Below are positions 45,458 through 54,656 of a stretch of DNA of 64,000 bases, piece after piece. Numbering within the stretch: position 1 is the stretch's first letter; every line of letters begins with the position of its first letter. The translations under genes and the position numbers were made by a program. Origin of the DNA: Oceanobacillus piezotolerans (lineage in GTDB: Bacteria; Bacillota; Bacilli; Bacillales; Amphibacillaceae); NCBI RefSeq assembly GCF_003665065.1, contig NZ_RCHR01000007.1:113179-177178 (forward strand), given 5' to 3'. The notes under the pieces were generated by a model. It worked only from the letters and a program-made list of their open reading frames with translations, did no database searches and was not told where the DNA came from.

Positions 45458-45937
45458 CTATTGTCTAACAACCGGAATCCACATTTCCCCATATATGCTG
45501 CCGTTTCGCTGCCCCATTATAACAGCTGTATTTGGCCCACCAACATAGGCAACATGAGTTGCTTCTCCTAACACTTCACCAAAGGCAATCCCTGTCAGTT
45601 TGTTGCTCAACTCTTCTTCTGTATTTGCCTCCCCTGTTACAACGATGTACTCGCCCTTTGGGAATTGAATGATTCTAGATGCTTCTGGTATGGTTTCCTC
45701 TGTCATGACCCCAGCATAATGCATCATCTTGTTATTCACCGCTTCGTTCACTACAAAAATATAGTCATTTGCAGCGACAGCTTTTAGTTTCTCAAGTCTT
45801 CCGTCTTGATTAACAGCCTGCCAAAAGTCCGCTTTTTCCTTAGTAATGCCAGCAAAATCTGTGTAATCGCTCTTAAGCTCTGTTCCAATACCTAAAACAA
45901 TAAAGCTGTCTTTTTCTTCTATTGTATAATCTGCCAT
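45458..45937 (-). CDS. GyrI-like/effector-binding-domain protein
   Basis: A 159-residue protein resembling the stand-alone GyrI/AraC effector-binding fold (DYTIEEKDSFIVLGIGTEL at the start, FPKGEYIVVTGEA in the second half). Such domains bind small hydrophobic ligands. The start is set at 45937, where AAAGGAGGAA is 8 nt upstream on the minus strand; a longer frame to 46018 has no ribosome site. It is divergently arranged with the WYL regulator, and the pairing is common, so the regulator probably controls it. Confidence 0.78.
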   Translation of the reverse strand: MADYTIEEKDSFIVLGIGTELKSDYTDFAGITKEKADFWQAVNQDGRLEKLKAVAANDYIFVVNEAVNNKMMHYAGVMTEETIPEASRIIQFPKGEYIVVTGEANTEEELSNKLTGIAFGEVLGEATHVAYVGGPNTAVIMGQRNGSIYGEMWIPVVRQ

Positions 45938-46044
45938 ATCAAAAATTCCTCCTTTTAATGGAAACAAATGATTTGTTTTTTCATTTGATGAGTTTATAAT
46001 AGCCTTAAAATATGTCAAAAAATGATACTGTTTAGGAGATTCCG

Positions 46045-47007
46045 ATGAAAAAGGTTGAACGAATTAATACCATCATGCGCTATGTTAATAACCGCTCTCG
46101 ATTTACTATTTCTGAAATCATGCTAGAATTTAACATCTCCCGTTCGACGGCTATTAGAGATATTAAAGAAATCGAGGCCATGGGAATGCCGCTTGTCGCT
46201 GAAGTGGGAAGGGACGGTGGTTATTATGTGATGAACAACTCTGTCCTGCCAGCAGTTCGTTTTACCGATAGTGAAATCAAAGCGCTGTTTATTGCTTTTA
46301 TGGCCACAAGAAATCAGCAACTTCCTTTTTTAAAAAGTCGTCAGTCCTTAGCTGAAAAATTACTGGGGCTTCTCTCAGAGAACCAGCAGGAGACTCTCGT
46401 TCATTTAAATCAAATTCTGCTTTTTGAAGGGACCAACCCTAATAATCCCGACTTACTGGACTTGTCAGACTTACCCGACCCGATGTTAGAAAAACTCATT
46501 GGAATCCTTCTCTTGGATAGCTACTTATGGATTACAGTAAAGGAAGAGAATATGGTAAAGTCTTATCCAATATATCTCTTGCACCTTTATCATAAAAAAA
46601 GCACATGGCTGATTGAGGGCTTTGATATAAAGGAAGAAAGGAAGCGAATAATTCCTGTTGACCATCTCACCAATGTCAAACCCTACCAGGTGAAAAAAAG
46701 ATTGAGCAGGAAAAAGATTTTAGAAAAACTACATAACCAGGAAGAAAAAATCAACCTTGTCCTTCAACTTGGTCCAAAAGCGATTGCCCAGTTTAAAAAA
46801 TACCACCCTATAAAAGTTTCTATTTCCTATACTAATCCTTACCAAGCGACAGCCACTTTAAAGACTTTTATTAATGTGAATCATTCAGAGGAACTAAACG
46901 AAATAACTAATTGGCTGCTTTTCCTGGGTAGTGATATTAAGGTCGTGGAAATGCCGGAAGAAGTTAAAGAACTTATACAAGATAGATTACTCTTATACTG
47001 CCCATAA
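46045..47007 (+). CDS. HTH/WYL-domain transcriptional regulator (YafY-like)
   Basis: A 320-residue regulator: N-terminal DeoR-type winged helix (RINTIMRYVNNRSRFTISEI, FNISRSTAIRDIKEIEAMG) and a C-terminal WYL-type ligand-binding region (about 150-310), where the WYL core reads DSYLWITVKEEN and STWLIEGFD. WYL proteins sense nucleotides or DNA ends in some systems. About 107 bp separates it from the divergent GyrI-like gene. Confidence 0.83.
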   Translation: MKKVERINTIMRYVNNRSRFTISEIMLEFNISRSTAIRDIKEIEAMGMPLVAEVGRDGGYYVMNNSVLPAVRFTDSEIKALFIAFMATRNQQLPFLKSRQSLAEKLLGLLSENQQETLVHLNQILLFEGTNPNNPDLLDLSDLPDPMLEKLIGILLLDSYLWITVKEENMVKSYPIYLLHLYHKKSTWLIEGFDIKEERKRIIPVDHLTNVKPYQVKKRLSRKKILEKLHNQEEKINLVLQLGPKAIAQFKKYHPIKVSISYTNPYQATATLKTFINVNHSEELNEITNWLLFLGSDIKVVEMPEEVKELIQDRLLLYCP

Positions 47008-47194
47008 GTAATAACAGTTAAAACCCCTAAGCATTTTGAGATTAAACTTGATATTGGTATAGTGAATAAACAATTTATAACTATATCTATTAACCTATTA
47101 AAATTTATCAATAATTTACAGCCTTGTAATCTAGTTTATATTATCCTCCTCTATAATTAATATTGTGTAAATAAATGTGAACAGGGAGGATAAT

Positions 47195-49537
47195 ATGAAT
47201 CTTATTAAAGGATTTAAAAAAGCAGCAGCTCTACTTATTATTGTTTGTTTAGTATTGAGCAATATTCCGTTTATGGCAGCTGCAGAATCAAAGGATAGCG
47301 TTATTTTGCCGTATGATGCTGAATGGAGTTACTCAGATCAAGGAACAGACCTTGGTACAGAATGGCTTTATAATGATTATGATTATTCAAGCTGGAAAAC
47401 AGGTAAAGCACCATTAGGTTATGGTGATGCTGTTTCAGAAACGAATCCTAATATCCCATTAGGTACAGAAATAGGCTTCGGTGATGATGAAAATAACAAG
47501 CATATGACAACTTACTTTAAAACAGAAGTAGATACGCCATCGCTAGAAGGCTATGAAGGACTGGAAGTTTACATTCATGTAGATGATGCAGCAGTCGTTT
47601 ATATTAATGGGGAAGAAGCATTTAGAAAAGGCATCGATGAAGATGTTGACGTTACTTACGATACACCAGGGAAATTTAAAGTGAAGGAAGAAACATTCTA
47701 CATTCCAACAGATGCGCTGAAAGAAGGAAAAAACATTATTTCAGCGGAAGTTCATCAGGATGGGGGAGACAGCTCAGATCTTTGGTTTGAAATGTCCATC
47801 AAAGCAGTAACAGAAGTACCTGAGATTATTGATTGGACAACTACGCCAATACCAAATCCAGATGTTCCGGTTGGTGAAGTTTCCAGAGTAGTCGTTTCCT
47901 TCCATGGAGATACAAAGACTTCAAAAGGATTTACTTGGTATACATCACAAGCCTCTGCTGGCAGTGACTTACAAGTAATTGAAAAAACTTCTGGAGAGCC
48001 AAGCTTTGAAAATGCAATGAAGTTTACTGGAGATTATCAAAGATCAACCAATGCTCCTGAATATGTGGTACATAAGGCTGAAGCGACTGGTTTAAAACCA
48101 GGTACAGAATATCTGTACAGAGTTGGTGATGCTTCTTTAGATCTTTGGAGTGATGTAGGTTCATTTGTAACCGCGGAAGGTGATGATGAATTTACATTTA
48201 TTAACCTTACGGATACACAAGCGAAGACAGAAGAAGAGGCAATTCTCTCTTCTGAAACTTTTGCAAAAGCTAGTGAAACGGTAGAGGACTCAGAATTTAT
48301 TCTTGGTAATGGTGATATTGTAGATACAGGTGCAATCGAAGATCAATGGGGCTGGGTACTTGATCATTCAAAAGAAACCTTGATGAATACAACGTTTGCT
48401 TCTTCAGCAGGTAACCATGATGAAGATAAGAACTCCTTCATTGAACATTTTAATGTGGAAACTCCAGAAGGTTCTTCAACAGAAACAGGTGCCTATTATT
48501 CTTATGACTATGAAAATGCTCATTTCATTATTTTAAATACGAATGAAGATTCCGAGGAATACCGAAACTTTTCAGCCGAACAAATTGAATGGTTACAAGC
48601 GGATATAAAAGCTGCTCAGGAGAATGAAAACATTGACTGGATCATTGCTAATATTCATAAGGGTCCATATACCACTTCCAACCATGCAACCGATAACGAT
48701 ATCATGGGGGAAAATGGTGTGAGAGAGAAAATTCCTCCAATGCTTTATGAGCTTGGTGTTGATTTAGTATTACAGGGACATGACCATATTTATTCCCGTA
48801 CGAAGCCAATTCAACATGGCAATGCTGTAGAGGTAGATAAAGTAACAGAAGATTATAATGGAATGGACGTGGAGTATTCCGTAAATCCGGATGGAGCCAT
48901 TTATGTTAATCCGAATACTGCTGGTCCAAAAGTATACTACAAAAATAAAGAAATTGATCCATCTTATTATGATTTATTTGAAGTAGCGGATGAACATAGT
49001 GCTGCTAAATATGGGCCAGATCCAACGAATGATTCTCGTCCTGTTAGAAGTCAAGTTCAGAACTTTGTTGAATTTAATGTAGATGGAAACAGGTTAACGG
49101 GCATCACGTATGAAATTGATCAAAACATTAATAATGGAGAGCCATTTGTGGTCGATACATTTGGGATCATAAAAGATGAAGACAATAAAACTTATAATCT
49201 TAAAGACTCGAAATCGAAAAAACTAATGATAGACAAACCGTATACAACCGTAAATATCGATGAAAAAGCAGCCAATTTTAAAGAGATCTTTGTAAAATCA
49301 TCCCTTACATTAAAGGGCTCAGGATTAAGCAATAAAACTGTTATCATCAGTCCAACTGAACATAATGCTGTAATTGATTTAAGTGGAGAAGATGTTCAAA
49401 AAGTCCGCCTTCAAACGAACAAAATCAAAGAAATTAGAGGCGCTGAGGCCGTGAAATCATGGACGATTCCAAACGGTGTTAACCTCTCTAAAATTAAGTT
49501 TTATGATTCAAATGGAGAAGAAATTAAGATTAAGTAG
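47195..49537 (+). CDS. Secreted purple-acid-phosphatase-like metallophosphoesterase
   Basis: A 780-residue exported protein: signal peptide (residues 1-31, ending MAAA), an N-terminal beta-sandwich carbohydrate/GBD-like domain (about 35-215), a fibronectin-like purple-acid-phosphatase N domain (about 220-335; GEVSRVVVSFHGDTKTSKGFT) and a calcineurin-like phosphoesterase domain with metal motifs NLTDTQ, GNGDIVDTG, SAGNHDE, NIHKGPY and QGHDHIYSR. A C-terminal strand-rich region follows. It probably hydrolyses phosphate esters outside the cell. ATG 47195 is preferred (GGGAGGA 7 nt upstream) over the upstream GTG 47177. Confidence 0.88.
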   Translation: MNLIKGFKKAAALLIIVCLVLSNIPFMAAAESKDSVILPYDAEWSYSDQGTDLGTEWLYNDYDYSSWKTGKAPLGYGDAVSETNPNIPLGTEIGFGDDENNKHMTTYFKTEVDTPSLEGYEGLEVYIHVDDAAVVYINGEEAFRKGIDEDVDVTYDTPGKFKVKEETFYIPTDALKEGKNIISAEVHQDGGDSSDLWFEMSIKAVTEVPEIIDWTTTPIPNPDVPVGEVSRVVVSFHGDTKTSKGFTWYTSQASAGSDLQVIEKTSGEPSFENAMKFTGDYQRSTNAPEYVVHKAEATGLKPGTEYLYRVGDASLDLWSDVGSFVTAEGDDEFTFINLTDTQAKTEEEAILSSETFAKASETVEDSEFILGNGDIVDTGAIEDQWGWVLDHSKETLMNTTFASSAGNHDEDKNSFIEHFNVETPEGSSTETGAYYSYDYENAHFIILNTNEDSEEYRNFSAEQIEWLQADIKAAQENENIDWIIANIHKGPYTTSNHATDNDIMGENGVREKIPPMLYELGVDLVLQGHDHIYSRTKPIQHGNAVEVDKVTEDYNGMDVEYSVNPDGAIYVNPNTAGPKVYYKNKEIDPSYYDLFEVADEHSAAKYGPDPTNDSRPVRSQVQNFVEFNVDGNRLTGITYEIDQNINNGEPFVVDTFGIIKDEDNKTYNLKDSKSKKLMIDKPYTTVNIDEKAANFKEIFVKSSLTLKGSGLSNKTVIISPTEHNAVIDLSGEDVQKVRLQTNKIKEIRGAEAVKSWTIPNGVNLSKIKFYDSNGEEIKIK

Positions 49538-49580
49538 AGTGGAATATTACGAGAAATGGAGATCGAATGATTTTCTGTAA

Positions 49581-49613
49581 AGCTCTGTAGAGAAATCTAC
49601 AGAGCTTTTTTAT
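49581..49613 (+). terminator. Intrinsic terminator after the phosphoesterase gene
   Basis: An 11-bp stem AGCTCTGTAGA / TCTACAGAGCT with GAAA loop, followed by TTTTTTAT. Confidence 0.92.
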
Positions 49614-49843
49614 ACATATAGTCGAACTGTACCTATGAAAAGCTAAATTTATTTTCCTTATTTGTGTTCCTCATTTAGGTACCTCACAAGGAACCGTATC
49701 AGAAGTAGATTTTTTCAGTGAAGGTTACATTGTGAAACGGGATTTTTCAGGGTCTTCCCATTAACAACAACTTTATTTGGACTGACTGTACTAATTAGGA
49801 AATCCTCCCCATATATTGTAATTAAAATATAAGGAGGGATAGT
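49614..49843. other. Intergenic stretch holding an rlmH-att-like sequence
   Basis: No gene seen. At 49691-49708 is GAACCGTATCAGAAGTAG, 15/18 identical to the rlmH-end repeat at 13802-13819. Both are preceded by CATTTAG exactly 12 nt upstream. The rest is unremarkable AT-rich sequence leading to the lctP ribosome site. Confidence 0.4.
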
Positions 49844-51568
49844 ATGGAGTTTCATCAATTGTATGACCCAATGGGTAATGCCTTTCTTTCTACTCTGTTA
49901 GCTGCAGTACCAATATTGACTTTGCTGTATTTCCTTGCAATACATCCACACAAAGATAAAATGGGAAAAAGACATCATGGTATTGCTGCACCAAAGGCTG
50001 CTCTTATTGCGGCGATAGTCACTATCTTGATGGCGATATGGCTTGTCGGCATGCCTGTATCATCCACGTTAGCTGCATTTGGTTATGGATCTTTCTTTGG
50101 TTTGATGCCAATAGGCTGGATTATTGTTGCTGCGATGTTTTTGTATACGATTACATTGGTGACTGGTCAATTTGATGTTGTAAAATTCTCCGTTGTATCT
50201 TTATCGTCAGACAGGCGTATTCAAACACTTCTTATCGCTTTTGCTTTCGGCGCTTTTATTGAAGGAGCTGCAGGCTTCGGTACTCCAGTAGCCATCGCTG
50301 GGGCACTAATGGTAGGAATGGGATTCCGTCCAATGGCAGCGGCTGTATTGTGTTTGATTGCGAATACTGCTCCTGTTGCTTTTGGAGCTGTAGGAACGCC
50401 GATTATTACATTGGCCAACGTAACAGGTTTACCCGAAATGGCTTTATCCGCAATGGCTGGACGTCAACTGCCTTTTTTCTCTATTCTCGTTCCATTTTGG
50501 CTGATTGCGACAATGGTTTTCATGCATAAAGGGAAGTGGAAGCAAGTAATCGAGATTTGGCCGGCGATATTGGTAACTGGGGCCAGCTTTGCGATTGCGC
50601 AATTTGCTGTTTCTAATTTTATTGGTCCGATGCTTGTTGATATTGTAGCTGGTCTTTTCTCTATGCTCGCATTAATTTTACTTCTTAAAGTTTGGCAGCC
50701 TAAGAATAAGTTCTATCTCCCGGGTGAGGAAGAAGAAATAAAATCTCTGGAAAAGCAGGAATCTAAGTATAACCGCGGTCAAGTAATAAAAGCTTGGACA
50801 CCTTGGGCATTCCTTACCTTTTTCGTATTTATGTGGGGGCTGCCTCAGTGGAAGGCATTCTTAAATTCATTGGATTTCTTTGGGTTGAAGTCATTATATA
50901 ATATCCCTGTCCCATTTTTGGACCAGTTGGTTTTCCGTGGCCCGCCACTTGCTAATGAATCTGTCCCAGAGGCAGCAGTCTATGCATTGAACTGGCTTTC
51001 CGCAGCCGGAACAGGTGTCTTTTTTGCTGCTATATTAAGCGGCTTGTTCCTCCGATTAAGCAAAGAACAATGGAAATTGTCTGTCATAAGGACGGCCCAA
51101 AGAATGAAAACCCCGTTAATTACGATTGCATTAGTATTAGGCCTAGGATATACGACGCGATATTCCGGGATGGATGCCATTCTAGGTCTCGCATTTACTA
51201 AAACCGGTGTTTTCTATCCTTTCTTCGCTGCCATGCTTGGATGGCTTGGAGTATTTCTGACTGGTAGTGATACCTCTTCGAATGCTCTATTTGGGAACAT
51301 GCAAAAAATTACAGCAGAGCAATTAGGGTTAGATCCGGTGTTAATTGCTGCATCCAACTCAACTGGTGGAGTTATGGGTAAAATGATTGACGCTCAAAGT
51401 ATAGTCGTAGCAACAGCTGCCTGTTATGAGGATCGAAATGAGGGTGCAAATGCGGTGGGACCAATATTCCGGGCGGTCTTTTTCCATAGTTTAGTTTTAG
51501 CCGCTTTAATGGGTATCTTGGTCATGCTGCAAGCGTATGTCTTCCCATGGATGATACCAGCATATTAA
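49844..51568 (+). CDS. lctP: L-lactate permease (LctP family)
   Basis: A 574-residue LctP-family transporter with about 13-14 membrane helices. Landmarks are AFGAFIEGAAGFGTPVAIAG, NTAPVAFGAVGTPIITLANV and FLTGSDTSSNALFGNMQKI. It imports L-lactate (or glycolate) with protons or sodium. AAGGAGGG precedes ATG 49844, and a terminator follows at 51575. No lactate dehydrogenase or lut genes lie alongside. Mid-length hydrophilic insert at about residues 285-312. Confidence 0.93.
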   Translation: MEFHQLYDPMGNAFLSTLLAAVPILTLLYFLAIHPHKDKMGKRHHGIAAPKAALIAAIVTILMAIWLVGMPVSSTLAAFGYGSFFGLMPIGWIIVAAMFLYTITLVTGQFDVVKFSVVSLSSDRRIQTLLIAFAFGAFIEGAAGFGTPVAIAGALMVGMGFRPMAAAVLCLIANTAPVAFGAVGTPIITLANVTGLPEMALSAMAGRQLPFFSILVPFWLIATMVFMHKGKWKQVIEIWPAILVTGASFAIAQFAVSNFIGPMLVDIVAGLFSMLALILLLKVWQPKNKFYLPGEEEEIKSLEKQESKYNRGQVIKAWTPWAFLTFFVFMWGLPQWKAFLNSLDFFGLKSLYNIPVPFLDQLVFRGPPLANESVPEAAVYALNWLSAAGTGVFFAAILSGLFLRLSKEQWKLSVIRTAQRMKTPLITIALVLGLGYTTRYSGMDAILGLAFTKTGVFYPFFAAMLGWLGVFLTGSDTSSNALFGNMQKITAEQLGLDPVLIAASNSTGGVMGKMIDAQSIVVATAACYEDRNEGANAVGPIFRAVFFHSLVLAALMGILVMLQAYVFPWMIPAY

Positions 51569-51574
51569 ACAAAT

Positions 51575-51607
51575 AAAGAGGGGATAAAATTCCTCTCTTT
51601 TTGTTTT
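51575..51607 (+). terminator. Terminator after lctP
   Basis: AAAGAGGGG (51575-51583) with CCTCTCTTT (51592-51600), one G.T pair, followed by TTGTTTT. Confidence 0.8.
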
Positions 51608-51773
51608 GGGTAGAAGAGCTATGCTCAATTGTTTCCTTTTATAAAAAAGAAATAATCCAGTCATTTATGGTATTATGTCTACCATAAAAATTGTGAGCAG
51701 TAGAAAGCAGGAGTGGCTTTATGTTTTGTCGATTGAGATGCACCTAAGAAGGACCTTTAGTAATAATAACCTT

Positions 51774-51802
51774 TTGACAGCGTTTACAAACTAATGTATT
51801 AT
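51774..51802 (+). promoter_or_regulatory. Sigma-A promoter overlapped by a cre-like site
   Basis: TTGACA (51774-51779), 17-nt spacer, TATTAT (51797-51802): a good sigma-A promoter. TTGACAGCGTTTACA (51774-51788) matches the catabolite-responsive element pattern WTGNAANCGNWNNCW at 14 of 15 positions and covers the -35 region, so CcpA repression is expected for the hydrolase gene 104 nt downstream. Confidence 0.6.
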
Positions 51803-51905
51803 TTTGATAAGTTTATAAATTCCATAAAATAGATACATATATTTATAAAAGATAGTCATTCTATCTAAACAACTAATCATATTTAGTATTAGGAGGTTGT
51901 GTGTC

Positions 51906-52835
51906 ATGGCATTTCAAGAGGTTTCATTTAAGTCTTTTAATGAAAAAGATACAATTAAGGCATGGATCTACACTCCAATTCGTAAACCTAGGGGGATTGT
52001 TCAGGTAGTCCATGGTTTTGGTGAACATTCACGTCGATATTTACATATGATTCTTGCGCTCAATGAAGCAGGTTTTGTAGTTGCGGCAGATGACCATGTT
52101 GGTCACGGGAAAACTGCGTATGATTCAGGTAATTGGAGTGATTGGGGCGAAAAGAATTATATGACAATGGCAGAAGACGAACATAAGCTTCGTGAACTGG
52201 TTCAAGAACAATATGAAGGACTTCCATATTTTATGTTCGGACATAGTATGGGTTCTATGATTGCGAGAGGTTATGCTACTAAATATGGTGAAGGTCTCTC
52301 AGGCCTGATTTTATGTGGAACTTCTGGTATCTTCCCGAATTTAGCGGTTATTTCAAAAGATTTGAAAGGACGTATCGATCAAGGACATGGAGAGGTTGTT
52401 GATAAAGAGTATCTAGGACGATTATTTGGCTGGATGACAGAACGTATTAAGAATCCAAATAGTCCAAATGACTGGATAAGCAGTGACCCAGATATTGTCA
52501 CGGATCATGCAAACGACCCTTTCAACAATTTCACATCCACGCCAAACGTTCGTTCTTTATATTCCTTTGTTCGAATGATGGAGACAATTATTGGTACGGA
52601 ATGGGCAGAGAAAATCCCTACCTCCATTCCTATCTATAACATTGCTGGTGATGAGGATCCAGTCGGATTATATGGAGAAGGCGTCTATGCAGTATCCAAT
52701 TGGCTTGCTGAAACAGGTCATCACGTGGAAACTAAATTATACTCAGGATACAGACACGAAATCCATAATTATAGAGATATTCGAGATGAGGTCGAAGCGG
52801 GGATAATTAATTTTATAAATGGAGTTATTGCGTAG
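51906..52835 (+). CDS. Alpha/beta hydrolase, lysophospholipase/monoacylglycerol lipase type
   Basis: A 309-residue serine hydrolase with VVHGFGEHSRRY near the N-terminus, nucleophile elbow FGHSMGS, an Asp candidate in NIAGDEDPVG and a His in YRHEIHN near the C-terminus. It resembles PldB/monoglyceride lipases that release fatty acids from mono-acyl lipids. No signal peptide. ATG 51906 is used (AGGAGG at 51891-51896, 9 nt upstream) rather than the in-frame TTG 51897. Confidence 0.88.
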   Translation: MAFQEVSFKSFNEKDTIKAWIYTPIRKPRGIVQVVHGFGEHSRRYLHMILALNEAGFVVAADDHVGHGKTAYDSGNWSDWGEKNYMTMAEDEHKLRELVQEQYEGLPYFMFGHSMGSMIARGYATKYGEGLSGLILCGTSGIFPNLAVISKDLKGRIDQGHGEVVDKEYLGRLFGWMTERIKNPNSPNDWISSDPDIVTDHANDPFNNFTSTPNVRSLYSFVRMMETIIGTEWAEKIPTSIPIYNIAGDEDPVGLYGEGVYAVSNWLAETGHHVETKLYSGYRHEIHNYRDIRDEVEAGIINFINGVIA

Positions 52836-53053
52836 GGACAAAGAGTTAAGTCTTAAAGTGAAAAGTTGAAAATTTTTCGGGGGAAAGTGGGCTGAACTAA
52901 TGCTTTCTTCCCCTATAAATAATTACATAACTATATGTGAAGTGAATCACAATAATGTGCTTCACTATATCCATCTTCATAAATTCAAATGATGGATTGA
53001 TTTTTTAAAAGAACGACTTGGATAGATGAAGGAAAAGTGAACAATAAAAATGC

Positions 53054-53092
53054 TAAAAAAAGAATCAGCAGAGAATTCTCCCCTACTGATTC
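53054..53092 (-). terminator. Terminator of the minus-strand symporter gene
   Basis: GAATCAG (53062-53068) with CTGATTC (53086-53092); on the minus strand the stem is followed by TTTTTTTAGC. Confidence 0.75.
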
Positions 53093-53102
53093 CACTATTC
53101 CT

Positions 53103-54632
53103 TTACATGTTCACTGTTTTCTTTCCTTCTGTCACTGTATGATCTTTCCCATCTTTTAAGTAATCCAGCAATTCATCGATTTCTGGAGATACCTCAAGTC
53201 CTCTTTTCTTATTAATATAGCCTCCTAAGAAGAAGACAGCTAGTGTGACTAGAAGCGGGAAGGCGGTTGCGATATCAGCTGGAATAATATTAGTTAACTG
53301 TGTAACTGCAAATCCCGCTACCCCACTTAAGATAGAAATAATGGCTACTGGTCCGTTACTGTATTTAAACTTAGAGAATTGACCGAAGATTAAAGGTACT
53401 GCCATTGGTCCGACTAACGCGGAGAACCATGTGATAATAAGACCGATGACTCCACCGAACTGTTCTTGATTTAGCCCTACAGTAATCGTTAAGATTGTAA
53501 ATAAAATGGTGAGTAATCTCGCAATAATCAAAGATTGTCTTCCTGTATCATTTTTAATATCTTTAAATTTCTTATTCATGACAGGTAAAATATCTCTTTG
53601 CACTACTGCTGTCAATGCGTTAATATCTGATACAGTCATACCCATCGTACTTGCAAATAATGCTGCTAATACGAGTCCAACTAAACCTGCAGGCATAAAG
53701 GTAGTCGTCAGCATTGGATACAATTGCTGTGCAGGATCGGTTAAATCAGGGAAGATTAACGGTGCTGCTACCATTGGTAAGAAAATTAATAATGGCCAGA
53801 CAAAATACAGTACCGCAGATAACCTAGCTGCCTTTTTCGCATCTTCTCCGTTTGGAGTCGAAATAAATCTTGCTGCTAAGTTCCAGTTACCTCCACTGTA
53901 ATCAAAGAATTTAACAATGATAAATAGGAAAATCCATAGTGGTGTATAAGAGCCATTAAATGGACTGGCATGTCCGTCAGGCAAGTCACCCCACATCGTA
54001 ATTAAAGAGCTTGGTCCGCCAAGATAGCTGAATACCCCAACAAAAATAACGATACCAGCAATTAATTGCACGAGAAATTGAACAAAGTCTGTTACTAAGT
54101 CTGCCCATAATCCGCCAATCGCGACATAAATAAGTGATACGATACCGGATAAGATGATTCCAGTCCAAATTGGCAGTCCTGTGAAACCGCTTAATAAGAT
54201 ACCCATGGAAGCCCACTTTGCACCAATATCGAGCAGTTTAATTAGAACCCCGGTCCAAGCTGTCACTTGTTGTGCAGGGAGTCCAAATCGAATTGCCATA
54301 TATTCAGTTGGTGATTGAATCCCTAATTTCTCACGAAGCCTTGGCCATCTTGGTGCAACCCATTTTGCTGTTACTAATAATGCAAGCCCGATTGCAACCG
54401 CCCACCAGAAGTAAATCGTGATCCCATACGTATAAGCAATCCCAGCGTAAGCTACAAATACTACCCCACTGTGACCAGATACGTGGTGAGATACCCCAGA
54501 AAGCCACCAAGGCACTTTTCCGCCCCCAACAAAGAAGTCATCTGAGCTATGATTTTTCTTATAACTATAAATACCGATCCCAATCATGACTAAGAAGAAA
54601 AGCCCTACAACTACCCAGTCAAGTGTATGCAT
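53103..54632 (-). CDS. Sodium:solute symporter, sugar-type
   Basis: A 509-residue SSS-family transporter with about 13-14 membrane helices and the landmarks DDFFVGGGKVPWWLSGVSHHVSG, LGIQSPTEYMAIRFG and ASTMGMTVSDINALTAVVQRD. The second gene of a minus-strand pair with the mannose-6-phosphate-isomerase-like gene, 24 nt apart, which suggests a sugar or sugar-derived substrate. The C-terminal tail is hydrophilic (about residues 480-509). Confidence 0.88.
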   Translation of the reverse strand: MHTLDWVVVGLFFLVMIGIGIYSYKKNHSSDDFFVGGGKVPWWLSGVSHHVSGHSGVVFVAYAGIAYTYGITIYFWWAVAIGLALLVTAKWVAPRWPRLREKLGIQSPTEYMAIRFGLPAQQVTAWTGVLIKLLDIGAKWASMGILLSGFTGLPIWTGIILSGIVSLIYVAIGGLWADLVTDFVQFLVQLIAGIVIFVGVFSYLGGPSSLITMWGDLPDGHASPFNGSYTPLWIFLFIIVKFFDYSGGNWNLAARFISTPNGEDAKKAARLSAVLYFVWPLLIFLPMVAAPLIFPDLTDPAQQLYPMLTTTFMPAGLVGLVLAALFASTMGMTVSDINALTAVVQRDILPVMNKKFKDIKNDTGRQSLIIARLLTILFTILTITVGLNQEQFGGVIGLIITWFSALVGPMAVPLIFGQFSKFKYSNGPVAIISILSGVAGFAVTQLTNIIPADIATAFPLLVTLAVFFLGGYINKKRGLEVSPEIDELLDYLKDGKDHTVTEGKKTVNM

Positions 54633-54656
54633 TTTAATCTCCCCATTCTTCCATTT

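Noticed and set aside
47000..47012. CCATAAGTAATAA at the end of the WYL regulator gene, similar to the att core
   Set aside because: Only the last ten bases match; the upstream GAACC part is missing, so chance is the better explanation.
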